Positions 43,905-53,532 of a stretch of DNA of 64,000 nt are shown piece by piece. The stretch lies in NCBI GenBank assembly GCA_048013815.1, contig CM106585.1, positions 11,966,001 through 12,030,000 on the forward strand. Direction: 5' to 3'. The notes beneath the pieces were generated by a model. That model saw only the letters and a program-made list of their open reading frames with translations. It was not told the DNA's origin and ran no database searches. The translations under genes and the position numbers were made by a program. Position 1 is the stretch's first letter. Every line of letters starts with the position of its first letter. This stretch comes from Setoptus koraiensis. Taxonomy: Eukaryota; Arthropoda.

Positions 43905-44135
43905 TTATTAAACAGTTATATATATATATATGATATATATACATATATGTATATATATTTGCTCGAAATTGTAACATCATCACCAGCCAGCAGCATTGAT
44001 ATTTAAATAATCTGACGATTAATATACACACTTATATATATAAACACGCATATACAATCTATATATACTGTACAATATATGTATAATATATGAGTATATA
44101 TAATAAAATATATATTCGTATATAAACATACATAT
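43905..44135. repeat. TA-rich low-complexity tract
   Basis: Alternating TA/ATAT-type sequence with several short pure runs, ending just before the start of the small BED-finger gene. Confidence 0.85.
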
Positions 44136-44148
44136 AAACATAAACACT

Positions 44149-44757
44149 ATGGAAAAACGCAATCAGAAGAGAAATAAATCTACCACTAGAAAACCTCGCA
44201 GATCTATTAAGGCTGAAGGAAATTATTTAAACAAATTGCTCCGTGATGGACACGCCAAGGTGATTGATGCCAGCAAATTAGGCAAACGATTAAGTAGCTC
44301 AATATGGTCTAGTTTCGGCTCTATTTTAGTAGAAGACAATTTCAACATGCCATCTATTACCACAAAAACTGTTGCCGATGGCAACTCAACCTTGAGGATA
44401 TGTCAATACTTCGTAGCTTGCGACAAATGCTTCAGTGTATTCAAATATGACGGCCATGCCTATGGAACAACCGGTCTTGTTAAACATGTCAAAATCTGCC
44501 CCAAAACACCCGTTGCGCCCCCTGATGCAGATCAGAAGCTCATTGTTTTTGCTGAGCCATTTGGTTCGAATGTTGATACAACCACCAATGAGACTAAGCC
44601 CAAAAGAAGTGAGCCTATCAAATATCTTACACGCGTAGTCGAAGACTTAAGGAAGGAGATGGTTGAGATGAAACAGAAAATGGATAATGTGTTAAATATT
44701 GTCAGCAACAGCACCTATATACTCCATGAAGGAGATGACAACAAAGTTGACCAATAA
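44149..44757 (+). CDS. Small BED-type zinc-finger protein with coiled coil
   Basis: The 202-aa product has a very basic N terminus (residues 1-21) and a helical segment around 25-60. It then has a BED-like finger: C91xxC94, then H113-x3-C117, with a conserved-looking YGTTGLVKH turn. The C-terminal coiled coil at about 160-195 ends the protein. The finger spacing and the H-G-x-x-x-GT pattern resemble the first finger of the hAT-derived protein encoded at 24352-27126. It contains no transposase core. It is intronless and lies just downstream of a TA-rich tract. It is probably a DNA-binding protein derived from, or related to, hAT transposon proteins; the function is unknown. The coding region is intact. 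Confidence 0.68.
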   Translation: MEKRNQKRNKSTTRKPRRSIKAEGNYLNKLLRDGHAKVIDASKLGKRLSSSIWSSFGSILVEDNFNMPSITTKTVADGNSTLRICQYFVACDKCFSVFKYDGHAYGTTGLVKHVKICPKTPVAPPDADQKLIVFAEPFGSNVDTTTNETKPKRSEPIKYLTRVVEDLRKEMVEMKQKMDNVLNIVSNSTYILHEGDDNKVDQ

Positions 44758-44933
44758 TATAAGTTTGTTGCTAATTAAAAAATCTATTACATACACGATT
44801 GCACGAATTTAACATCTGTGCAATAACTGGTCAATGAGTAATGTCTATTCAAGTATATTATAATTAATGATGGGTTTATTCAGAAATTGGATTTATATCT
44901 GTTCGACAGCTGTCATCTATTCGCAAGAAAAAA

Positions 44934-46277
44934 CTATCCTGCTCTCTCACTCCTTATTCGCGCCCTTCTAGAGCGTTCGTCTTCTTTTTCATCTTGGTCG
45001 TCATCCTCCTCGCCAGATTGACTGTCATAACCCGAGTCTAGATCTGGATCATCTCCACTGGTATCTTCTTCGGCGGTTGTGTCGAACCAAGTACTAACGA
45101 ATTTTTTCTGTGGACTGCTCGATTCACAGCTTGATATGATTGATCGCATTGCTTGCCAAGCATCGTCGTCTTCCATGCACAACATGCCACCACCTCTGGT
45201 GAATTGTGATTCCATCCTGTTGATATCACCAATACAAACAACTCGCCGATCGTTTTTCTCTTTTGTTAGAGCCCATTTTGCGTGGTCTTTGCTGCCTGTC
45301 CAACCTGCCAGCTCATTATTTTTTTCATCCGTAAGACTTATATAATTGACGTTACATACATTATCGCTTGGGTCCAACTTACCACCATGTCCGTTTTGCC
45401 AAGACTGAACATATAAGGGTCCATAGAAATCCGAGATGAGTGTTGAATAAATGTCTGTTTCATATCTACGAGTTTTAGCAATCAAGTCGATGTCCTTGCC
45501 AGCCAAAGTTTGGATGGTTTGTTTGGACTTCTTTGGGCCTGCTAGTTTTGGTATAGTCTTAGCAGCTTCCTGTACTTTAAACTTGGCATACAGCGGATGA
45601 TCATCAGTGAATGCCTTGCTGAAAAATGAATCGTATATTATAGGCTTGATAAAGTCTAAATGCTCGGCAACGGCATCTGCGTATAAGTCCGCGTCAAATG
45701 ATATACACATGAACGCCTGGCCGTATCGCTCTGCACTTGATGGGAAAAATTCGTCCGAAGACTTCCTTTGTCTGGGAAATTGGGGGACCGAGTGACTCAG
45801 CAAGGTGGCTCTGCGGGTGTTTTTATTAACCATTAGTACACCCTTAGAATGGCCACGAGCACTACTTCCACCTGGTCCTCCTGGGGGAGTTTGATCGTTC
45901 CACATTGCATACAATAATGGTGTTGAGTGGAGCTTTCGTGATTTGTCGTTCGCTTCATATATAGGATTCAATGTTTGCACAATCATAGAATTTTCATGAT
46001 TTATGGGATAATCAGATATCTCGAATCTGTTTTGCCCAGCATTTTCACTTGTAATGTAACCGTAACCTAACCCATTCATATAGTCATCGGGACCTTTTCC
46101 TTGGGGGAATTTGTACACAATAAACCAGTCTAACTGGTCGCCATTCTCATCTTTACATACCGTATCAAACAAAATTTCGTCTTCACTGACCGGATTCTTG
46201 ATTGTGAATACTACGCTTGAACAAAGGGAGATTAGCAATAAACCTACAAGAGGTCTGCATGCCAAAAATATATGCAT
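44934..46277 (-). CDS. Deoxyribonuclease II (acid DNase)
   Basis: Lysosomal or secreted acid endonuclease of the phospholipase D fold, acting without metal on DNA from phagocytosed or dying cells. Starting at the ATG at 46277, the 447-aa product has a signal peptide (about residues 1-26) and the DNase II N-terminal block CKDENGDQLDWFIVYKFPQG. Both HxK half-sites are present: GHSKG with His143 and DHAKW with His332. The region around SWQNGHGGKLDP is also conserved. The family is usually about 350-380 aa; here an acidic tail of about 65 residues (D/E/S-rich, then RRARIRS) is added at the C terminus. In-frame codons before 46277 contain no ATG. It is intronless. A minus-strand AATAAA (tttatt at 44875-44880) lies about 55 bp beyond the stop. 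Confidence 0.93.
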   Translation of the reverse strand: MHIFLACRPLVGLLLISLCSSVVFTIKNPVSEDEILFDTVCKDENGDQLDWFIVYKFPQGKGPDDYMNGLGYGYITSENAGQNRFEISDYPINHENSMIVQTLNPIYEANDKSRKLHSTPLLYAMWNDQTPPGGPGGSSARGHSKGVLMVNKNTRRATLLSHSVPQFPRQRKSSDEFFPSSAERYGQAFMCISFDADLYADAVAEHLDFIKPIIYDSFFSKAFTDDHPLYAKFKVQEAAKTIPKLAGPKKSKQTIQTLAGKDIDLIAKTRRYETDIYSTLISDFYGPLYVQSWQNGHGGKLDPSDNVCNVNYISLTDEKNNELAGWTGSKDHAKWALTKEKNDRRVVCIGDINRMESQFTRGGGMLCMEDDDAWQAMRSIISSCESSSPQKKFVSTWFDTTAEEDTSGDDPDLDSGYDSQSGEEDDDQDEKEDERSRRARIRSERAG

Positions 46278-46774
46278 TTTCTGAATTCTAAACACTATTG
46301 CAAGTTAGTTTAAACGTAATTCTAATCTATGTTATAGTATCACTGATTGGAAATCTCGTCGAATCTCTCTTATATATTGCGATTCACGATACAATATTTG
46401 GTCACCTGGAATTCGGACTTGTTGAGCTAGCTGATACATCATTGAGCTCATGATAGAGTAAGGCCTATTTTTAGCTAGTTCCAGCGTATCAAATACAGAC
46501 TGTTTCGCTTCTATTTTGGAAAGTTTCAGTCACATAGACATCTCGGAGTAGATGTAGCCCTCCCGATGAAATCATCTGACTTTTAGTGGAGCAGTTTTCA
46601 AAAAGAGAAGCAAGCTTTACAGAAAGAACATGATCGATGATTATGTTGTGCATCAAAGAACGGTTGTTATTTACATTTTATCTTTTCCTAGTCCTCTCTG
46701 TAAGTAGAAACTTCATTCGTTCGTAAAGAAAGATTCACTTTCTGCTTTAGTAGGATACTAGAATACAATCATAA
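46278..46774. other. DNase II upstream region
   Basis: A 497-bp spacer between DNase II and the upstream minus-strand NXF-like gene. It presumably carries the DNase II promoter and the NXF-like 3' UTR. No further feature seen. Confidence 0.5.
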
Positions 46775-47695
46775 TTAGGAGTTCGAGCCTGCCTGGAAGC
46801 ACGTGTCAGGAATTTTATTCTCTTGCTTAAGTTGATTGAAAGTGGCTAAAGCGACATCTTCGCGCCAGTAATGCTCGTTCAGTAGCTGATTTGAATGAAA
46901 ATGTGTCATACGCGTCTTTTGCATTATGGATTGTATCATCGTTTCGCCAGATTTTTTCACTTGTTCCTCATTTGGTGTTTGTATCATAAAAAGATCGTTG
47001 AAGATGGCATACCGAGGCTCACCCTGTTCGTCTAGTCCAATCTGTTTCAGAACAAATATTCGTGTGAATGACTTCAATGCTAAGCCGGGTTGACTTAGGT
47101 CCCTGAAATGGCCGGTGATAATTATTTGCAATGATGTCACAGTTAAAGTGTTCATTGTATAAAAGGGCACATCCTTATTGAATGCATCTACAAAATGTTT
47201 TGTGTGAGGAAATGCTTTAAATGCCTGAGCTATGTGATCTTTGCCGCACCTAAGCTTGGCCAATCTGGCATGTGGATCGGTTGTTTCAAGCAAATTTCTG
47301 CTAAAATCTGTAACATTTGGTGCATTTATAACCGGTATGGAAGTGTCAGTCATTGAGTAGAAGGCTTGATCGTAATACGCGTGCTCTATGCCTTGTCTAC
47401 CTTGTGTGTCGAATATGACAAAATATTCTCTGACTATTTTTTTGACAAGCGCCTTAACTTTAGAATTATCCGGCAATGAGGCACAAGATAGTGTTATAGA
47501 TCTGCGGCTTGATAAATCGTTATGTGCTGTGCGTCTATTAAATTTTGTCGTTAATTTAGTTGTGGTGGCGGCCTTGTTGGGTCGCTGGCCGTTTCCACTG
47601 ATATTTAGTCTGTCATGTACTGAAATTCTGCCATCATTTCTATTGGCATTCTGGCGAAAATTCCCACGATTCCCACGACCACGTCCTCGCGGCAT
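46775..47695 (-). CDS. NXF-like mRNA export protein, RRM and LRR missing
   Basis: NXF1/TAP exports mRNA through nuclear pores with NXT1/p15. The 306-aa product starts with an RG-rich motif (MPRGRGRGNRG) and a basic linker. It then has an NTF2-like domain at about residues 70-245 (VREYFVIFDTQGRQGIEHAY; TRIFVLKQIGLDEQGEPRYA; IFNDLFMIQT), which would bind NXT1. It ends with a TAP-C/UBA-like domain (MIQSIMQKTRMTHFHSNQLL, WREDVALATFNQLKQENKIP), the FG-nucleoporin-binding part. The RRM and leucine-rich repeats of the usual 600-aa protein are absent, and no reading frame for them lies upstream. I chose the ATG at 47695; the codon context before it has no earlier ATG. It is intronless. It is divergent from CTP synthase (703 bp). 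It is likely a derived paralogue (possibly retroposed) rather than the only NXF1. Confidence 0.85.
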   Translation of the reverse strand: MPRGRGRGNRGNFRQNANRNDGRISVHDRLNISGNGQRPNKAATTTKLTTKFNRRTAHNDLSSRRSITLSCASLPDNSKVKALVKKIVREYFVIFDTQGRQGIEHAYYDQAFYSMTDTSIPVINAPNVTDFSRNLLETTDPHARLAKLRCGKDHIAQAFKAFPHTKHFVDAFNKDVPFYTMNTLTVTSLQIIITGHFRDLSQPGLALKSFTRIFVLKQIGLDEQGEPRYAIFNDLFMIQTPNEEQVKKSGETMIQSIMQKTRMTHFHSNQLLNEHYWREDVALATFNQLKQENKIPDTCFQAGSNS

Positions 47696-48398
47696 GTTGT
47701 TCAATGTATAATATAGTAGTGACAGAGGTATGGCAATATGGTGTCACAGAGAATTTGTGATATTCCCAGATCTAACACACAGGGATAGCGACAGTAAATA
47801 TAGTCAATATTATAATTATTACAACAGCAATTATACTTATTAAGATTATTAGACTGGAGGGAGGTTTACATCGGTCATAGAGATCTCCGTAGAGAATGGG
47901 TACAGCGGACTTGTTCTGGCTTGTTTCCCCTCATGCATGCTGAAAACGCGTTCAGTTTTCCCCTAATGCTCAGGCAATCATATTCAGACACACTATTCAA
48001 CGGTGGAGCGTGCACAAATAGCCAAACAGACAAAAAACGCGCATCAACTGAGCATGCGCCTGACGGATGCCGGCAGTTTATCGTAGGCAGTATAAGAATG
48101 TGTTGTTGTTGCTATCTGCAGATAAACCATGCAGCAAGTTCATGATCATTGTGACCATGCCGCCAAGTTGCCAAGTGCGCGTTTAGAGCGAACTCTCTCG
48201 ACGCATATCCGCAATTTAGACCTTCAACTGCCTATACTGTTGGCTTTATATTCACCACGTGCCTGCATCACTATTATCATATTATTATTAGACATAGATT
48301 GTAAACGTTAATCTAATTCACATCAAACGTTTTTCTATCTTTCAATTTAGACTACTTCGCCTTCGGCCATATCAGTGAGGACAACAAACAGAGACGTC
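47696..48398. promoter_or_regulatory. Divergent intergenic region, NXF-like/CTP synthase
   Basis: A 703-bp spacer between two divergent start codons. A tttcaatttag just before 48351 could be the acceptor of a 5'-UTR intron of CTP synthase. No other feature seen. Confidence 0.5.
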
Positions 48399-50268
48399 AT
48401 GAAGTATATTCTGGTCACTGGAGGTATACAGAGTGGCATAGGAAAGGGAGTCATAGCTAGCTCCATTGGAGCCCTGCTCAAGGCTTGCAATTTGCGTGTG
48501 ACTGCAATAAAAATAGACCCTTACATCAACATCGACGCTGGTACATTCTCGCCCTATGAACACGGTGAAGTGTTTGTCCTCGATGATGGATGTGAAGTTG
48601 ATTTGGATCTAGGTAACTACGAACGCTTTCTAGAGACGCGATTACATGGAAAGAACAATATTACAACTGGCAAGATATTTCAAACTGTGTTTGATCGTGT
48701 CGAGCAAGGCCAATACTCTGAAGAGTTTATCAAAATAGACAATCACGTGATAGACTGCATACAAGAATGGATAAGCAGTGTGGCACGAGTGCCAAGCGTC
48801 AATGATTTGGCGCATATATCTACAAACAACACTAACGACGCTGACACCGTCAATGGCGACGACGTTAGTCCAGACGTTTGTATTATTGAACTGGGCGGTA
48901 CAGCTGGTGATATAGAAGGAGTCATATTTATAGAGGCTCTCAATAGATTCAGGCACATGGTTCTATCAGAAAACTTTTGTTGCATACATGTCACGCTCGT
49001 CGCAAACATAAATGGCACAGGTACACTAGAGACAGATCCAACAAAAGGTGGAGTGAAAAAATTGCACAATTTTGGACTACGGCCAGATCTAATCGTCTGC
49101 AGATCCGAAGCGGCCTTGCCAGAATCCATTCTTGATACAATATCCCGAGATTGCGACATTGAACAAAACAAAGTTTTCAATTTACCTGACTTCAGAACAA
49201 TTTACAAAGTTCCAATTGAATTGGAGCGGCAAGGTGTACTCAAAGCTTTGGCCGATTGCCTGAAATTGCCGTTAGAGCCCACAGACAAAATCCAGAGATG
49301 GAATACTCTTAGCACCATTGCAACGACTGCTGCCGAAGAAGTTATTATAGGATTGGTGGGAAAATACACAGCCTTCCGTGATAGTTATACATCTGTCATC
49401 AAAGCAGTAGAGCATGCTTGTTACTATGTAGGATTAAAACCATGTATTCGTTATATTGACTCAAGCTCACTAATTCAACCTGATGATTCAGATCCCGAGA
49501 AATTTGAGAAGATCCAAGAATATGATCAGGCTTGGGATGATCTCAGAAGCTCTCACGGGCTTCTCGTTCCAGGTGCATTCGGTAAGTTGATAGCACTGAT
49601 GATAGTCAAGTAAAACGAGGAGTTTGAAATCGATCTAATTCTTTTATTCTCATGTCGTGATTTGAATTATAGGCTATCGTGGTGTTGAGGGAATAATAGT
49701 CGCCATCGAATGGGCACGTACAAATAAAGTTCCTTTCTTGGGTATTTGTCTTGGATTTCAGGCGGCCACAATCGAATACGCGCGTAACGTAATGGGTATC
49801 AACGAAGCAAACTCAGCTGAATTTGCCACTGAGGCAAATTTGCCCCCAAGTTTCATTCCAATTGTGATAGAGATGCTCGAATATCAGGATCCTATGAAAA
49901 AACTGGGAGGGACTATGAGACTAGGTAGCAGAGCAACAAAATTCGTTACTTCCGACAGTATACTGAGAAAATTGTACGGCGATGTTGATGCAGTATACGA
50001 ACGTCATAGACACAGGTATGAAATCAATCCGGAGTATGTTGATCGGTTGGAGGCTTCTGGGCTCAGATTTGTCGGTAAAAATGATGACGAGATAAGAATG
50101 GAAATACTGGAACTGGACGAGTCGATTCATCCGTTTTACGTGGCTGTCCAGTATCACCCAGAGTACTTGACCCGGCCGTTCAAACCATCACCACCTTACC
50201 TTGGATTAATCAAAGCCTCTAGAACGAGATCTCAAGACTTTGTTGTTTGCTGTGAAAAAGTTGCGTAA
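48399..50268 (+). CDS. CTPS: CTP synthase (two exons)
   Basis: Converts UTP to CTP using ATP and glutamine, the rate-limiting step in CTP supply; cytosolic and filament-forming. Exons 48399-49581 and 49673-50268 are joined by a 91-bp GT-AG intron in phase, giving 592 aa (human 591). The synthetase domain opens MKYILVTGGIQSGIGKGVIA with the P-loop, then has DPYINIDAGTFSPYEHGEVF and ELGGTAGDIEG. The class I glutamine amidotransferase domain has GICLGFQ with Cys420 and the HPE pair (His556, Glu558). The ATG at 48399 gives the canonical N terminus; upstream in-frame codons have no ATG. An ATTAAA lies at 50302-50307. It is tail-to-tail with troponin I. Confidence 0.97.
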
Positions 50269-50465
50269 TCTATGTGATAACAGTAGTTAACAATTGAGTG
50301 TATTAAAAGATGGATTTTATTCTTCTATATGTACGAACAAAAGCTAATCAACATAAGACATCAAACACTTTTAATTGACTTCTGTCGCTCATACAAACTC
50401 TTATATCCACCAATACCATCATATTTTGACCAGCGGACTACCATTGTCGACAGTTTGGGTGGAGC

Positions 50466-51580
50466 TTACTGCTTTCCCTTCCACGACCATTCAGGTGTTT
50501 CTTTCTTGGGTTCTTTGGTGTCCGTCATTTGATCCTTTCGGACGGATTTCAATGAGATAGTGAATCCGACCTCTTTTCGGGCGTTTAATAACATGCGCTC
50601 GATCTTCGCTTCGTATTTTGGTATTTTCTTGAGTGGTGGACGTATACTATTCGATTGCGAAGTATTAATTGTACACAAAATGATGAAACAATGCAAAAGT
50701 TACTCTACTAGCTCGATCATGCTTCAAAATGAATATACCTCACGTGTTACGTCTACTTACAATTTTCCTCTCATATCGTTGACTTTAGTGGCCATCTCAG
50801 TGATCTATTTTCGTTTGGTTGAAATGGAAATGTTGAAATTGATATAGATGAATTTATTCATTTGGTTATTCGCAACAGAAAAAGATTACTGTTTGATTGT
50901 TTGTTACTCACCTCGTAATCTTTACGATTGACTTGGTACTCGAGATCGTATTTTTCATTCTCTAACCGTTCAATTTTTTCATGATACTGTTGGGCTAGGG
51001 CAAGTAATTGCTCTGTAGGCGATTTCAAGTTGATTGTAAGTAAAGTTCGTTAAAGCAAGATGTATGGAATTCAAATGATTAATAACGTTTACGCTCCAGA
51101 ATACTCTACTCACCGTTGGATAAACCTTCCAGAGGCTTCCTGGTTCCTGTTCGTTGAGCGATCACTTTTCGTCTTTCGTTTGCCTTGGCCTCTTGTTGGC
51201 GTTTGAGCTCTTCGGCGGCCTTTCTTCTTAAAAGTAAACGTAACTTTTTCTTTCTTTCAGGTGTCATAAAACCTTTCTTCTTCTTGCTGGCAGAAGCGGC
51301 CTCCAGACGGGCCCTCACTTCGGCCTTCTTGCGCTCGCGATCTTCGCGTTTGCGTTTTTCTTCCTGTTATTGTGGTCATCGTGTTGATGATGATATTTGT
51401 ATCATGCGAGTAGTTGGTTTTGTTATGTTTGTTTTTGTTGTTTCATTTCAATGAATATTCAATATTTATTTGTTAATTAGATTCGTTACAATTGTCGCAA
51501 TGAGATTTAACTTACTTCGGTTGCAATTTAACTGCACCTGTGTGTTTGTTTATACTCACCTCACTTATAAAATCATTCAT
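50466..51580 (-). CDS. Troponin I (five coding exons)
   Basis: Inhibitory subunit of the muscle thin-filament troponin complex (arthropod wupA type). Predicted exons (descending): 51580-51560, 51363-51114, 51012-50912, 50804-50761, 50646-50466. All introns are GT-AG with matching phases, giving 198 aa. Exon 1 is MNDFISE. Exon 2 carries [20 protein letters not shown] and the [20 protein letters not shown] region. Exon 3 gives [20 protein letters not shown] and [14 protein letters not shown]. Exon 4 gives [14 protein letters not shown]. Exon 5 gives [17 protein letters not shown] and ends with a Lys/Glu-rich tail. I see no alternative exon 4 or 5 copies within the introns. A minus-strand AATAAA (tttatt at 50316-50321) lies 145 bp past the stop, almost on top of the CTP synthase poly(A) signal. 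Confidence 0.95.
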
Positions 51581-53532
51581 CGTTGTTTAGTATAGATGTG
51601 CACGCAACAGAAAAGAAAAGTTGACCAGATTGCTTTGTTTTCTCTAACTAAACACTTTTTATCAAATTGATCCGACCAACCAGTGTTAGCAGGAAATTAG
51701 TTTCTCCGCATAACTCAATTACTGTCTTACAGAAAGAGAGTTTATGCAAGTTTAGCGCAGTATTAGCTGAGCGGACAAATTAACGTACAAGTATATCAAT
51801 TCTGCAAACAGAAGCTCGGTCCCGCCTTGGTTATTCTCAATCGAATTGTATTGGCTTAGACATGGTCCAAGGAGCGACGCAGACTTGAAGCTGAGGAAGC
51901 CAACTAAAATAAGAATTGAGTCGCTCGCGATTGCGCGATTCAACACGACAAGAGTGCTTGCCTATTGAACAAATCGCATAAAGTCTGCCTAATTAGGAGA
52001 CTTTGAGGCCTACACAAACTCATCGCTCTAGCGAGGACTCATAATCGTCGCTGCACACTTGATTACTTGTTGAACTCACTGATCTCAGTGAGTGAGCAAG
52101 TGAGTAGCAGCAAGTTAATTGGAGGCTAAAGCTCGCAACAACAGCTCACTGAGATGCTGGCAAATGAGATAGAGGATTAGCTATAATGAAGAGGCCAAAA
52201 AGATTGAGAGTTGTTGTTCGATGAATACTCCAGTTACAGTCTATCGACATGACATACATCGCCCATATGCTAGCGATTTTCTCCCAGATCGCTGCTAGCT
52301 TGCTCACGAGATTAGCAGCTTTCTCTCACCATCCCCATCGCTATATATCACAAAAACATGAGCGCTTGCATAGAATAGCATCAAGTTACTATCGTCAGCG
52401 TTAGTTGGTCTCCCAAACCATATTTGGCTAGAGGAGCCAAAAATTGGCTTCGTTGAGCGACGATCATAAAGCATCTTCATTTTAATTTGCATATTGCTGC
52501 AATAACGGCTGGCATTCGTGTCTCATAAACACAAACAATCTATCCATCTTTATTGTAATTGAATATACGAGCCTCGTCTCTATCCTCTCTATTTTGCTTC
52601 TCTCTATTTAATCGATGGTTATTTACAAGAACAATAATGTGTGACGTTACAAAGTTGTGTTCAGCTTTGATGAGTTATTCATCTTTTAAGAGGTCCACTG
52701 ACGATGTTTTGTCCTGCCGTGTATCTTTATCCCTCATTTTCTCTCTTTCAAACCAGTAAATCGCTTGCATCAGCAACGTTCCTCAATAATGTCTGAGTTA
52801 GTGAACTCTGAACAATCACTACGTTATGCGCCTCTAGTTTTCTCCAATCTATTTTATAGTTTCCGCCCTCTAAACTCGAGTTTGATCAACTGGATTGGAT
52901 TTATCATTCGACGTTTCTTCCTCGACTCTAGCCTCATCAATGTGCCTCTACTCCATTCAACATTTTACAACATTCGCAACATTCGATATATTGTTTGTGG
53001 TTACGATTGATAATTTAGATCGTTGCCAACATCTACATGGTTTATAACGACCAATGTAAAGCCACTGTTGGCCGAAAACCTCGAAACCCCTCCAATAGAG
53101 GAGGCATCCATTCATTACAAACTCAATGAGAATTGAAAATCTATCCCAGAGAAGTATAGTTGAACATAAGTGGTTGTCGGAACTATCTTGGTAAACTATT
53201 TATTGTTGAAAGACATGATTTAAACTGATGAAAATGCTCCTAGGGAGTGCACATGATTTTGAGCTGATCTAAATCTTAGGTTCCACACTCTCATTTTTAC
53301 AATTGTTGTCGTCGCTGTATAATGTTTGTGTTGTGTGTTTGTGTCATACTTGAGTTCAAAATAAAATTGTTTAAATTAAAAATACATAAGATCGGTATTG
53401 ACTCACTCAATCTCAGTTGAAATCTGGCACGATTTTGTACACGAGCTCGTATCTAATTTTTCGTATTAGCGGAACTCGTTTTTGTTCTAGCAATCTCTCT
53501 ATGGTGCTGCTTTTTGGCGGCCACCCGGGCAG
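51581..53532. other. Troponin I upstream region and VGAT 3' flank
   Basis: A 1.95-kb stretch with no recognised gene. It presumably holds the TnI promoter and muscle enhancers plus the VGAT 3' UTR (minus-strand AATAAA at 53199-53204, about 330 bp past the VGAT stop). I looked for MEF2-type sites and found only imperfect ones. A small open frame at 52559-53010 does not resemble a known protein. Confidence 0.5.

Larger units (their letters stand above)
40829..44148. other. 3.3-kb region without a recognised gene
   Basis: No open frame resembles a known family. It holds degenerate repeats of a gcaaattg/gttgag type near 41095-41180 and a GT microsatellite (42000-42041). A small open frame of 34 codons begins at 42884, and a 67-codon frame starts at 43022; neither shows a recognised motif. 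A TA-rich tract occupies 43905-44135. The frame at 41986-42570 runs through the GT repeat and looks accidental. Confidence 0.5.

Noticed and set aside
52559-53010. Plus-strand open frames upstream of troponin I
   Set aside because: Serine/leucine-rich short frames without conserved motifs, in a likely promoter region.
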